A program made the translations under genes and the position numbers. Below, piece by piece: positions 35,759-47,479 of a stretch of 64,000 nt of DNA. The DNA lies in contig JAKOGH010000005.1 of NCBI GenBank assembly GCA_024811115.1, positions 124,001-188,000 of the forward strand, written 5' to 3'. The notes below the pieces were generated by a model. It saw only the letters and a list, made by a program, of their open reading frames with translations, did no database searches and was not told where the DNA came from. The stretch's first letter is position 1. Each line of letters opens with the position of its first letter. The DNA is from Terana coerulea. Its lineage: Eukaryota; Basidiomycota; Agaricomycetes; Polyporales; Phanerochaetaceae.

Positions 35759-37436
35759 CCTTGCCATTCCGCCTTGCTACCATCGCTAGTCTTTGTGTGT
35801 CTCATCCGCTCTTGCTTTGTCTTGCTCATCGTCCTCGCTGCTCGCCTGTCAGCGCATTTACGCCTATTTAGAAGCTATTTTTTGTTGGACGCTATAAATT
35901 TGGGACATCGTTCGTTCGTGAATCTGTCCTCTAATATACCATTTGTATCTTTCACATCGTATAGTAGGCAAGAATTGATCACATTGCTACTCTTGTGATT
36001 CAGGCGGCCGTATAGTGCCGCTGTTCGAGCTTGTAGACCCAGCCATCGCTGCTGCGACGTGAGCGCGACCGCGTACTGAGCGGTTACCTGAGGCGGTTTC
36101 GCCAACCACGACGTGGACAAAATACCGCCCTGCCTTTCCCTCCCCGACGCGGATGAAGCTCAGGTCTGTAGTACGTCCGAGGCATTAGAATCCGCGCTTT
36201 ACGCCGCCACACAAGTTTATAAGGATGAAGGCGAGCTTCGGACACCGACTCGCAGTCGAGATCGGAACTGGAATGTGTCAGTCCAGCGCCGCTCAACATA
36301 GAGGTCTGGTATGCCTGTGAGTGATGACTTGGAATCAATGCAGCTGCGTCAAGGTGGGTGTTGGTATCGCTCTCCCGGGCCGTCGAAGTTGGGCTTCGGT
36401 TTCGGTCTTCTTGCTATGTCGGAATGATGCGTGGCTGGCTCTTCAACAGCACAAGTCCCTTCGCTTCTGCTGCTTTCTTTATATTTTTTCTTCTCCTTCT
36501 GTTTTTGCTTCTTTCATTTATTTCTATCTTTCAGGTTCTTGGACGTTGGGTCGGCGGCGGGTATGTCGGTTTCCCTTTGCAGGCCCTTCTGATAGTTCCT
36601 GAAGCGCAAGAGGCCTCACGCCAAACAGACGCCCTTTAATGCTTTGCCTTTATCGTATGTCGACCACATTAAGTTGCAAAGAGCTTGAAGGGCAAGAGCG
36701 AGGCTGGTGGAGAGTCAAAGAGCCTAGTACTTGAAGGGAGAGGGTGAGGGGAAGAGGCAAGGAAGCTGGAGACTTCCGAGCTCAAGATGTCTGTTATTTA
36801 TACGTTCAGAGGCTGGCATGTCACGGGATTTAGCCTGTTTATCGCCAGTCAACCAACCGCGTCCCGATCGCGTCTGGGCGCCAGCCGCGTCGAATGTGGC
36901 CACTTTGTCCCAGAAAGGCAGGTTTAGGCGGCTGCCACCGGGCCGGGAGATAACAAGCGCCAGGCGCCGTCGGGTTGATGTTGATGCCGCGTCTTACTAG
37001 TACTGTGCACGCAACTGGCACTGGAGTTGCTTTCGCTGGTAAGCTGCTAGAACACATTGTGAGGGGCGTGTACGCGCACCTACGCGTGTCATTTTTCGCT
37101 ACAATAGCCTTACGATGCCGCACTGCATGGTACATTGTACTCGGCTCCAGGAAAGGTGAATGACCATCATTGCGAATATTCAAGGGTGATCATGGATACA
37201 CGACGAGTACTAATACAACGGGTAGAATAGGTTATGAATACAGATGTGGTATCGTAGACTGTCCGCTCATCCTCTCATCTCTCCTTGCAAGAGATACTGT
37301 CTAGCTCTAGAGTTGGTTGTCACATGTTCTGTGCCAGCCCAGCACCGAGCCAAGGCGTCGACGAACTCGACTCTTCCGACTCCAGTGTCTACAGCGTTGT
37401 GTGAGGCAACGTTCACGTCTCCCACATGATAGACCG
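35759..37436. other. Long intergenic region
   Basis: About 1.7 kb between two converging 3' ends. A strong pyrimidine tract lies at about 36465-36535 and ends in TTTCAG, looking like an intron end or a CT-rich leader, but no confident exon follows. ORFs at 36113-36301 and 36731-37000 carry no domain. Confidence 0.5.
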
Positions 37437-39772
37437 TCAACATACCTCGAGCAACATCTTCACCACATGGTCCACCTCGCCCGGAGCGACGCCGCCGCAC
37501 CCCGCGCTGATGATCTTGCGGTACTGAGCCATGCGCCCGCCAGTGCCCGCCTCCTCCTGCGCCTTCACGAGCGCGTCGAACGTCTCCACGCGCCGCTTCT
37601 TGTGCATATGCAGGTCCGCGCGCAGCTGCTCGCACTGCGTCTTGACCGCCTCCGGGTCCGTCGGCAGGTCCGCATGCAACCCGAGCAGGTCCGTGACGTC
37701 CTCGCCGTTCGCCGCGCGGTACACCCCGTTCTCGACCGCGACGGGCTGCAGCTGGCCGCCTGCGAGACCACGGACGGCCTTCTCGCGCTCCTCCTCGTCC
37801 TTGACCCATTTCTCCCAGCCCAGCCGGTACCGCTGCCCCATCTTCGCACGCAGCTGGACCTCCAGCTCCGCCAGCCGCTGCTTCGTCTGCGGCAAATGTT
37901 GCGCCTGGTTCAGCAAAGACGTGACCGACCGCCGGCTGTCCAAGATCTCGCTCTGGATGTTCGCGGAGAGCGCTTGGGCTTGGTTCATGTCCCGCTCCTT
38001 GTCCCGCAGCTCCTGGTCATACGCAGTCCCCAGGCTGTTCAAGAGGGCAGCGACATCGTTGACGCAACGAGTGGCCGCCTTCTGGCCCGTCACCGAGTAG
38101 TGTAACTGAGGCCTGTCGCTGGGCGGAGTCGAGGTGAAGGAGTATGCGGGGGGCGCAGATGGGGGCGGGGCGGGGTGCGAGTGCAGGTGCGGGTGCGGGG
38201 CCGCGGCTTGCGCGTTGCGGTATGACATGGACATCGTTCTTGAAGGTATTATCGGCGAGGAGCGAAAGCGTTCGTCTTCAAGGATGTAGTCCTCCGTGCT
38301 CTTCCCGTCCTTGTTCGTGATCTTGGGATCTGCACCGTGGTCAATGAGAATCTTGACTAGACGTTTGCTGCGACAGCGCGCTGCTAGCGTGAGCGCGGTC
38401 TCGCCGTCCTCATCTTGGAAATTGATGATGTCGGCCAGCTCTCGCGGGTAGTCTGAGAGACGGCTCAGTACGGTCTCCATATAATACCGAGCGGCGTGGG
38501 TCTTCCCCTTCGACATAGCGACATCGACTATATGGTGGAACACTGTACGGTTGTTGTTGTCGATGTTGAGCGTAGAGCGATGCAACAGTTCGTAGAGGTC
38601 AGGGAATTTGCGGACATCGTAGTTGTTCGCGAACATGACGCTGCGCATGAGCGCTGTCTGCCCCGCCCTGTTGACCTTGAAGATGTCAGCACCCGTCGTC
38701 AAAAGCAGCTTCACGATACGTATGCGCCCCATGGCGCTCGCCCAGTGCAGAGCTGTATGGCCGTCGTCGTCAATAGCCATATTCGGATCAAACTCCGGCG
38801 GAGGAGCGATGAGCACCGCCGGCACCTGGTTCGTATCGGAGATGAAGTATTCGAGAATCTGGTCGCCGTATGACGGCGGCTCTTCATTCCTCCCGTTGAC
38901 TGACAGGCCATCAAGGTCGGTGTCGCCATCATCATGCCGTGCCTTCCGCTTGCGCAGGTTCGGCGAAGGTGAGCGGAAGCCGTCCCCTAGGAAGGCCTCA
39001 GTCGGTGCAGGGCTGCTTCGGATAGGCGAAGGCGTGCGAGAGCTCGAGGACGCCTCGGACGGCGACGGCGTCATCGAACCGTCGTCGGAGCCTTTTATCG
39101 AGAACGACTCCGGCTCCGATTCTTCTCCGACCTCGACAGCGGCGCGACGCGAGGAACGCGTGCTGATGGTGGGCGTCGAGGCATGTTCGACGGCCGCTCG
39201 GCGGGGGCAATCTTCGGATTCGACGGGGCGGCGACGAGATGCTTCGGCGCGAGCGGCGGGCTCTTGTCGCCTGCGTCGGGATGGAACTCCATGATTGGGC
39301 GGAGCAGGTTCTCGCAATTGTATTGCGTGCATAGCTGTATGCCACGCTCGAGGGGTATCCAAGTTCCTGAGGCAAAAGTAAATATCGACTAGACTTGTCT
39401 GTCAGCCGCCTGCGACATACCTTGATACTTTCCGTACCCGCCTTGCACCTTCTCATGGACCCCCTTCTGCACTTCGCGCTCTAATATACGGGTCCGCTGA
39501 GGCTTGTCGAATCCGGCTACTTTGAGTATTTGGGTTGCGTTGAGCCAAGAGTCTACACGGCGCCTCATGACCGCAACTCCCTTGCACATCCTGGATTTGT
39601 GGCAAAGGGGATCATGAGAAATATACATGGTTCAACAGTAGAGGGGACATACATCTCGTAGACGGGAATACCACTGTATGTGGCCTATACCATGAAATCA
39701 GCGACCCGGCTTTTTTACGGTGACGATGCCTAATTAGCGTGTATCTACCTTGAAGATCTGGCCGTCTGGCAT
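37437..39772 (-). CDS. MBP1: Mbp1/Res-type APSES and ankyrin-repeat cell-cycle transcription factor
   Basis: DNA-binding subunit of the MBF complex, which turns on G1/S genes through MCB elements. The start MPDGQIFK at 39772 is joined over introns to [11 protein letters not shown] and to the APSES domain: [58 protein letters not shown]. After a Ser/Pro-rich acidic region come ankyrin repeats ([78 protein letters not shown]). A C-terminal coiled coil ([40 protein letters not shown]) presumably binds a Swi6 partner. The last exon is ambiguous: translation can stop at 37437, or an intron after LLE could add about 30 residues down to 37267. An ACGCGT site lies 123 bases upstream of the start. Confidence 0.92.
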
Positions 39773-40691
39773 GGCTGCAGCTTATCCTCGTCGTGAATTG
39801 TCGTGAAGCGGGGCGGACTTGAGGAGAGGGAAACCGAGTGGGCTCGACGGGCGCAGGCGGGGGTGATGATGGGAAGAGTTGAGAAAGGACGGAAACGCGT
39901 GACGACCGTCCGAGAACGCGCCTCGACGCGACACGCACCCGGCACTAGACGCTCAAGCTGAAGCGTCCTTGCAGAGACCGAAACAAAGTACACAAAAATA
40001 CGCCGAGAAATTAGAAGCTGAAAACGAGGGGGAGGTAGGCTGAGAGGTGGCGGAAGAGGTAAGGGAGCTCGCAGAGCGTCGCAGTCGGCCTTATGAGGGT
40101 TCGCGATCTCCCAATCGAGGCATCCGCTGCCGAAGCACGCACGCAGGCTCCAGCCCCTAAATCATGCCTCGCTGGACCGCCGCCCCCGCCTCGTCGACTC
40201 GAGGATAGCTCCAAGCCTTTGTCGCACTTTGCTGGCCGTGCAGGGTAGGCCGGTTGCGGAACCCGACTCGACGACGATATAAGTACGAGAAAGAGATAGA
40301 CCATTTAACACCGCTGTGTTATGGCGAGGGCATCTCAGAGCATTCCCACAAATTCTAGACTATGCGCATAACCGTGTATCTCCTTGTACTGGTGAACGGT
40401 GAACGTGTCCCCGCGTTTTGAGGCGGGGTGGTGGAGGACAATTAAAATAAAAACATGAGGCTGACACGGTCATGCGCGCGTCTATTCTTCGCCGCGTGTC
40501 GCGTCACAAGACCACGAGGCTGCCTGGCTGCAAGAGCCCGTCGAGGAAGGTGCCCGCGTTTGCACGTCTTGTTCTCCGACATTCACCATCCCCGACAGCG
40601 AGCTCGACGATGGCCACAGCGTGCGAGCCGCTCAGCCACTTTGGAGGCAGGTGCGCTCAGATAATGTCTTTGCGCCTTGGAGAATAGCGGT
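39773..40691. other. Divergent region between MBP1-like and CDC14, including the unresolved Cdc14 5' end
   Basis: About 0.9 kb. The Cdc14 start codon must lie here, but I cannot fix it. A reading frame carrying TSCSPTFTIPDSELDDGHSV (about 40570-40640) could splice by a 37-nt intron into the first certain exon at 40692, yet it lacks an ATG. ATGs at 40455, 40472 and 40610 are in other frames. Confidence 0.45.
39895..39900. promoter_or_regulatory. Candidate MCB element (ACGCGT)
   Basis: The palindrome ACGCGT, the known binding site of MBF, lies 123 bases upstream of the Mbp1-like start and within the region shared with the divergent Cdc14 gene. A six-base site occurs by chance every few kb, so this is suggestive only. 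Confidence 0.3.
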
Positions 40692-42933
40692 TGACATTCG
40701 GAAACGACGACAGGCTGTACTTCACGACCTTTCCTCATCCTGCGCCACGCCCGGACATTCTCAACCGCTTTGAGCCGGATAGTAAGCCGAGGATACGAGG
40801 ACAAACCCAAGCGTCGACATCTACGACACCCGACGACGACGCGAAATACTACTACTTCACCGTCGACGATCAGCTTGTCTACCTATCTTTCTTTCAGGAC
40901 TGGGGCCCGCTCAACCTTGCAATGGTGTACAAAGCCTGCATTCTGATACATGAGCTGCTGCAGGTCTGTTTGGACGCGTACTCCAGTCTGCGCCATGCTC
41001 ATCTCCCTACAGGACGGCGACCTGTCGGCACACCGGCTGGTTCTCTACAGCACCAATGATCCACGGCGGAAGGCAAATGCAGCGCTTCTAATGGCTCTTT
41101 ACGTAGTATGTCCGCCAGAAATAGTGCTTAACAATCCTCTCAACACCTACAGATGATTGTTCAACATCGCCCGCCCTGGGAAGCTTTCCACCCCATTGCT
41201 GAACTCGAGTTCATGCCATTTCGAGATGCCGGTCGTGGTAGATCGGACTTCAATCTCAGCATTCAAGACTGCCTCTGGGGAATCTACAAAGCTACGCAGA
41301 ACGGCCTTCTTGACATGAACGAGTTCGATGTCGACGACTACGAGTACTACGAAAAGGTCGAGAACGGCGACTGGAACTGGCTCACTCCCAACTTCATTGC
41401 GTTCGCCTCTCCGGTAGACCCAATATGGATCAAAAGAGAGAAGGAGAAGCGAATACAAGAAGCTCAGGCCATCGCTGGCCCCGCATCCCCCTTCAAGAGC
41501 GAGCTGGCGTTACAGCGGAAACTCTCTACACCTTTCCAAAACTGTCTAGAGTACTTCGACAGCAAGAATGTCAAGCTCGTCGTACGGCTAAACAACCCTC
41601 TCTATGATCGCGAAGTGTTTCTAGACCGTGGAATCGCTCATACGGAGCTGTATTTCGACGATGGAACAAATCCCACAGACGAGATCGTCCGGAAGTTTAT
41701 CGACATGGCGGACGAGGTCATTGAACAAGGTGGTGTTGTAGCTGTACACGTGAGTCCATTCTCTAAGAATGTCTTCTTGTGCTTACCCTTATCCTCTCAG
41801 TGCAAGGCAGGCCTTGGTCGGACAGGTACGCTCATCGGCGCGTATCTAGTTTGGAAGTACAACTTCACCGCAAGCGAGGCAATTGCTTTCATGCGAATAG
41901 TACGACCAGGCAGCGTCGTAGGTCCGCAGCAGCAGTACATGTACCTGAAGCAGCTGGAATGGGCGAAGTGGGCGGCTGTCGATGAGATCAGGCGGAACCA
42001 AGCTGTACAGGTAGCCGCTAACAGGCTTCGTCAGACGGTGGTAACCCCTGCGACGCCGCCTGCTGAAGTGGAGGACGCAGAGGAGGAGAACGAGAACAAC
42101 AACATGATTACCGAACTAACCACGACAACAACCATGACAACTACGACCACAGCATCGCTTGTGATACCTTCCACACCACCACCTATAGGTGCTCCGCCCG
42201 TGACACCTGCCCGACACGTGGCGGCAGCAGCTGCACGGGCGAAGGCCATTTCACCGCCAGGTCAGCCACGGAAAACACCCGCTGCGAAGCGTCCATCCAT
42301 CGCCGTCGAGGACTCTGATCAAGAAGATGAAGGCGAAGCTGAAGATGTTCTGCCCGCACTCGGCGTCGTGCCTCCAGTACGAAGAGTAGCACGGCAGAAG
42401 CCTGCCTCGACTCGCGCAACCTCTTCGCGTGGTGTCACTGCCTCTGAGCAGCGGCCAGCGCGCGTCACAAGATCGGCGGCGGCGGCTGCACAAAGAAGCC
42501 CGCAGTGGGTGTTGCTTCGACAAGTACCACCACCACCACGACAACAAGAACAACCAGGGCTGCCAATGGCCAGCCAGCTAACAAGATCCCACGGCTGGCG
42601 AACCCGTCCACATCCCGAAGTACCGGAAACGCGGCTACAGCAGGGACGACGGGGGCGACAACTTCAAGACTACGACCGCGAGCGCCACCATCTCCGGTGC
42701 CGTCGCGTCTGCCTACACTCATCCCCACAAGACGAGGAACCCACCAATCTCACGCCTCCGTCCAAGAATCGCCTGCTGCCATCGCCGCGATTGTCAAGGC
42801 GGCGCAGGGCTCGGACTGGATGACGAACAACGCGTCTGCGGTCGTCGTCCCCGGCTCGAAGTCCGAGCAACCGAAACTGCGGCCTATCAGGCGAAGACGA
42901 AGCAGCTTTAGTGCTGCAGATGTCGTGGCATAA
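40692..42933 (+). CDS. CDC14: Cdc14-family dual-specificity phosphatase (5' end unresolved, one frame break in the tail)
   Basis: A phosphatase that reverses Cdk phosphorylation at mitotic exit and in cytokinesis. The first certain exon reads RLTFGNDDRLYFTTFPHPAP, followed by YYYFTVDDQLVYLSFFQDWG and LNLAMVYKACILIHELL (N-terminal domain). Then come KANAALLMALYV, RPPWEAFHPIAELEFMPFRD, TPFQNCLEYFDSKNVKLVVR and the active-site loop VAVHCKAGLGRTGTLIGAYL, with catalytic cysteine and arginine split from VAVH by an intron at about 41750-41801. IVRPGSVVGPQQQYMYLKQL ends the catalytic core. The tail is low-complexity, Thr- and basic-rich, as usual. At 42492-42494 one A seems to be missing: adding one gives AAAQKKPAVGVASTSTTTTT and a tail ending SFSAADVVA at 42933, while without it the frame ends at 42823. 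Confidence 0.92.
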
Positions 42934-43455
42934 CGCTTAGACGGTGGACCTACACTACTACCCAGCCGGACCTGGGACTACTCCTTCATATCATCATCTC
43001 CCGCAACTGTACAATGTAATCCGGCATCTCCGCATCTCTTCTCGCTTGGTGTATATATTTTCAAGCTGATCGTGGTCGCTCCATGTTAGCGCATCTCCAT
43101 TTACCCTGATCCTTGATTCCTGGCCGACTATCCACGATACCTTCTTGTTTTTAGCTCTGCACATCGAGAGTTCGGCCTAGGCGGCGTACGAACATTCACG
43201 GTCCTTGATGTTATGCGTTTGCTTTCCTCTTGTCCTTCTGTCCGTAATGACGTAGACGACAGCGTGTGCTCGTCAGTGTATCCATAAATATATCTCATGT
43301 CTTTTCCATACGGAATCTAGACATGCTAGCTATCGCAGTTCCGCTTAGCACTTGACGTGGGCGTGTTATGGCAGTGAAACATCTAGTTCGTACATTTACT
43401 TCGTATCTACTTGATACATTGGGTTATGCGTACAACCAGGGCCGACCACGGTGAC
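42934..43455. other. Intergenic region between convergent genes
   Basis: About 520 bases of AT-rich 3' flanks of CDC14 and HEM12, with no coding signal. Confidence 0.5.
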
Positions 43456-44701
43456 TTAGTTCTTTGAATATTTCTGCACACACTCGAAGAAGAACTTCAA
43501 ATCCTCTGGGTCAACAGCCGGCGTGATTCCGTGCCCAAGGTTCGCGATCCACGCCTTGGTCTTCCCGTTCACCCGGAAGCTCTCGCACATGCGTTTCACC
43601 TCAGCCTCCAACGCCTCCCGGCCACCATAGAGCATGATCGGGTCCAGGTTGCCCTGCAGCGCGACCTTGGCGCCGACCTGGCTGCGCGCGAGACTGGGCT
43701 CAATGCACCAGTCCAGTCCGAGGGTGTCGTAGCCGGACTGCTCCGCGAGGAGGGCCATAGACTGGTTCGCACCCTTGGCGAAGAGCGTCATGGGCACGGC
43801 GGGGACGCCCTCGGTTTGCAGTTTTGCGCGCACGCCCGACGCGATGCGTTGCAGTGTGGGAAAAGAGAACTCTTCGAAATGGTGTGGGGCGAGTTCGCCT
43901 GCGTTTGAGTCGAAGACTTGCAGGAGCTGTGGTCGTTTTAGACGAATGTGCTTTGGACACTAGGAGATCCGCACCTGTGCGCCAGCCTGCACTTGTCCGA
44001 CAAGGAAATCAATGCAGACGTCCGCAATGCGGTTCAGGAGGTCCTTCGACTCTTTGGGGTGCTTGAATAACCACGACTTGGACTTGATGAACGTCTTGCT
44101 CCCGCCGCCCTCGATCATGTACATCATCAGCGTCCATGGCGCACCGCAGAAGCCGATCAGGGGGACCTCGCCCTTCAACGCCTTGCGCGTCATCGTGATC
44201 GCCTCGAAGACGTACCCCAGCTCCTTCTGCACGTCGACATGCGTGCGCAGCTTCGCGACGTCCTCGGGCGTGTTCAGCGGGTCAGGGAACGAGGGCCCAG
44301 GGTTCATGAGCACCTCCATGCCCAGCGCCTGCGGTACGACAAGGATATCGCTAAAGATGATCGCGGCGTCGACGAGGCCTGAGTACCGTCGGATGGGCTG
44401 CACGGTGACTTCGGTAGCGAGCTCGGGTGTGCGGCAGACCTCGAAGAATTCATGTTGTTCGCGTACTTTCCTAAACTCTGCAAAGATATTTTTTTTCAAT
44501 GTGCGTAGGCAGGTGCAGTGAAGTACGGACGCACCAGGAAGGTAGCGTCCAGCCTGTCGCATGACCCATGTCGGTGCACGCTCGGTTTCCTCGCCTGGAG
44601 GTTCGCACGCGGTCAATATTTGCACATAGTTTGTAAAATCGGCACTCACCTCGCGCAGCTCTCAGCAAGAGGTCGTTTTTCAGAGGGGGAAAATCCGTCA
44701 T
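43456..44701 (-). CDS. HEM12: Uroporphyrinogen decarboxylase
   Basis: Decarboxylates the four acetate side chains of uroporphyrinogen III to give coproporphyrinogen III in cytosolic haem synthesis. [18 protein letters not shown] starts at 44701, and a first intron joins it to [19 protein letters not shown], the N-terminal signature with the substrate-binding arginines. The second intron leads to [19 protein letters not shown], then [18 protein letters not shown] (second family signature), [20 protein letters not shown] and, after a third intron, [50 protein letters not shown] and [20 protein letters not shown], ending at 43456. Length (about 365 residues) and all key motifs are standard. Divergent from the Shg1-like gene. 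Confidence 0.96.
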
Positions 44702-45051
44702 GGTCACAAAGATGGGGGTAGGATGCAAAGCGGCGACTCTCGCGCTGGATCGCGCTGATTATATGCAGTGGATCTATCCTTTACACCACCGTCTGTTTTG
44801 CTGAACTTGATCCGGGCCTACGTGTCTTTCACACTCCTCTACGACAGGACAGGTGTAAGGCTGTTCGAGAGAGATGGCTGCTCATGGTTTCAGGTAGATG
44901 TTGAGTGAGTGCAATGCACGCGCCGGCAAGCTCCCCGGTCGGCGTTCTCGCGTCAACACTCCTTTCTTCCCACTCTCATGGGACTGCTCTCAATCAGCCC
45001 GCGATCTTGCCCTCCTTTCACGCTGAATCCATGCCCGGTCTAGCGTAGGTC
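44702..45051. other. Divergent promoter of HEM12 and the Shg1-like gene
   Basis: 350 bases between two divergent starts. There is an AT-rich TATA-like stretch at about 44759-44765 on the HEM12 side. No coding signal. Confidence 0.45.
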
Positions 45052-46031
45052 ATGCCCATACAAAATCCTAACCAACTGGCTGAAGAGTGAGCGGATACAG
45101 CCACGGCCTTGGAGTGACTTAACAACGATATTCTGCAGGTTCAAGAAGTCACCCGAGTATGACAAGATACGACAGCAGCTGCTTGAAGAGTTTCAGAGTG
45201 GCGTACGTGTTCTTTGTTTGCTTCTACTGAAAGTGTTAAAACCAGTGCCTGTAGGAGGGTCTCACGCCGTTCATAACCCGTGTCGAAGACATCGTGAGGA
45301 AGAAACTGCATTATGACAGTAAACTGCTCTTTGGCCCGGAGCCGACTGCCCAGCGTGAGCTACTGCAAGAACTAGACAGGTACGTATGTTGTCAAGTAAA
45401 GGGGTGGCATCCTTGTACCAACTGCAGATAAGGTACCCAGTGGTCGAGCGTGCCGTTTCAGATATGCCTTCGCTATCGGACCCGGCTTTCGTGAACACGC
45501 TCCGAGACAAAATAGCTGGCATCTTGCAGGAGGATCGTTCCCGGAACCCGGCCACAAGTGCGTACGATATATCATATGATTTCCCTCTCAGTTTCTCGAT
45601 AGCCAAGGCTATGGCACTGACGCCTGCGTGTAGAACCAGAGGCCGCAAGCACGAGCGCAAATGGCGACATGGAAGTCGATGCGTCAGGTCCCCCTCTGTC
45701 GCTCCTCCACACCCAAGGTGGTGGGGCGGTGAACGGAACTTCCACGCCGAGTAATCCTGATGACTCCAGGATGCGCTCTGTGCGTTTCGGCGCTCGAGAA
45801 GGGGAAGAAAGCGATTCCGACAGCGCTATGGACGTCGAGTCCTCCGTTTCCGGCGATGAAGAGCATCAAATCACCGTTGAACAGGCCTCTTCAGCGACCC
45901 CACCAGAATCCGAGGAGGAGCGTCAACTCACTACTGAGCCGTCTCCTGCGACACCTCCCAGCGCATTCACAAACACAGAAGAAGTTATGCAGACCGAGAT
46001 TGACGGAGACATAATGCCAGTCCCCGAATAG
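45052..46031 (+). CDS. SHG1: Shg1/BOD1-type COMPASS-associated protein
   Basis: A probable accessory subunit of the Set1/COMPASS histone H3K4 methyltransferase. MPIQNPNQLAEE starts at 45052, and an intron joins it to FKKSPEYDKIRQQLLEEFQS. Further introns lead to EGLTPFITRVEDIVRKKLHY, LLFGPEPTAQRELLQELDRY and PVVERAVSDMPSLSDPAFVN. This arrangement (FKKSGEFDKLR-like start, VEDI, and a DRYP-V-RAV block) is the Shg1 domain of fungi and BOD1/FAM44 of animals. A long acidic, Ser/Thr/Pro-rich tail follows (REGEESDSDSAMDVESSVSG) and the protein ends IMPVPE-stop. Five exons keep frame. The family call rests on the remembered pattern and is likely but not proven. Confidence 0.78.
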
Positions 46032-47219
46032 TCCTCGCTTGTACTTCGCACGTCATCAAGTAGTGGCCTGCCTCGCTGCCGCAACCAAAGCGAAGTCCTG
46101 CGTCAGGATGCCTATCAGTAGGCGAGGGGATACAGAAGGGAACCATTTCCGCTTTGTCGAACAAAGGCAAGACGCCTCGTCCGTCGAAGTCAGACCCAAA
46201 CGCTGCTGTCCGAATTCCCGAAGCCGGTGTCGCTTTGCCTGTTCGCTTTCCCGCCTGAATCCAATGACTCCATAGGTTAAAGTGTCGATCCGGTTTCATG
46301 TAGCCTGCATTCCGTTCTAGATACCACATGGGCCGCCCGCGCCAGTGGCCACTTTCCGCTCTACCGGAATGTGTTCGGTGCTTTGATCTTGGCAAGCGGC
46401 CGGCCTCGACTCTTGAAATCATCAAATATAAGCATAAAGTAGCGGTGGTAAGTTGGTGGCGAGTGCTCTTTTGAATCATGGCTATGTCATGCACTCTTAT
46501 GCCCCGCACTGCGGGGCAAAATGTCAAGTTTCAGCGCTTCATTGCAGTTGGAGATACGCATATGTTTTTGTTGGCAAAACGAATATCCTCGGGTATCGTA
46601 CGCCGGAGCTTCACGGTTGGATTTCGCACAATGGGGCGACATTTTGGTGGTGGCCTCTTCCACCCGTGCCTTTGAATTACATAATCCTTGGCGTGGGCGT
46701 CTTTCTGCCAACCACCTTGAGCGCTTTTCAGTGTCCACCATGATGCATGACATCTCGATCCATGCTTGCACTGTTACTACTGGTCTTCACGCCGTTTGCT
46801 GAACAGCGGGCTATGCCGACTGTTGTGCATTCCTAAGAGCACGACGGACATGGAGAGTACACTGGTATGCAGAAGAAGGACAGCGAAGATATGGTAGCAA
46901 GGAAGAGGAAGTATGCACTATTGGCGGGGTAATTGGTTCGACGTAGGATTATGCCTCAGGCCTCAGAGAGAATCCTAAGGATAGAATTGACACCACCGGA
47001 GTATGCTAAGTACAGAATCGACGCGACGGGCGCATGCTGGGCACAAGATCGACGCGATGGGTGTATGCTGGTGCTTGGATGCAAGAACAACGCGGCGTTC
47101 TCGTTAGCATGCACCTTGCCCATTCTTCCTATGCTGTCCCAGTACTTCACTCTTCTCGATACTCACTCCCTCACTAGTCACTCTGCACCCACCGCGTCAA
47201 CAGTACTCCAACTACGGCT
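46032..47219. other. Gene-poor region
   Basis: About 1.2 kb. Overlapping short ORFs on both strands (46039-46743), none with a domain. From about 47135 to 47219 the plus strand becomes pyrimidine-rich (CACTCTTCTCG-like), as expected for a leader of the small gene that may start at 47220. Confidence 0.45.
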
Positions 47220-47479
47220 ATGACTGTCTGCGTCTACACTGCGGACGCGACGAGGCCGAGTACAGAGTACGTGAGTCAGACTCGCAGCATGACATTTGCT
47301 TTGCTATTTGTACTAACTATGTGTAGCCTTACTTTTCAAGAGACATGGTGCAGTGGGCGGTAGTGGCGACGGTAAGCTGTCAGATATTTGAAATTGAAAA
47401 AAAACACTCGCTCACACAGATGGTTACAAAGGAAGGGACATGCGTAGTTGCGAGAAGGACGGACGAGGTGCATGAGTAG
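47220..47479 (+). CDS. Possible small spliced gene (67 aa), unrecognised
   Basis: ATG at 47220 follows a CT-rich leader. Exon 1 (47220-47270) reads MTVCVYTADATRPSTEY. An intron of 56 nt follows (47271-47326) with GTGAGT donor, an exact TACTAAC branch sequence and TAG acceptor. Exon 2 reads PYFSRDMVQWAVVATVSCQI and continues to a stop at 47479. The intron signals are as good as those of the certain genes, which is the main support. I recognise no family. The frame could instead end soon after ATV if a further intron starts at GTAAGC (about 47372). Confidence 0.4.

Noticed and set aside
36465..36540. Pyrimidine tract ending TTTCAG taken as an intron of a gene at 36.1-36.7 kb
   Set aside because: No exon with a plausible protein could be built on either side.
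37317..38105. 262-aa plus-strand ORF rich in Leu/Arg
   Set aside because: Shadow of the high-GC 3' part of the Mbp1-like gene.
38623..39294. 223-aa plus-strand ORF
   Set aside because: Antisense to the Ser/Pro-rich region and ankyrin part of the Mbp1-like gene.
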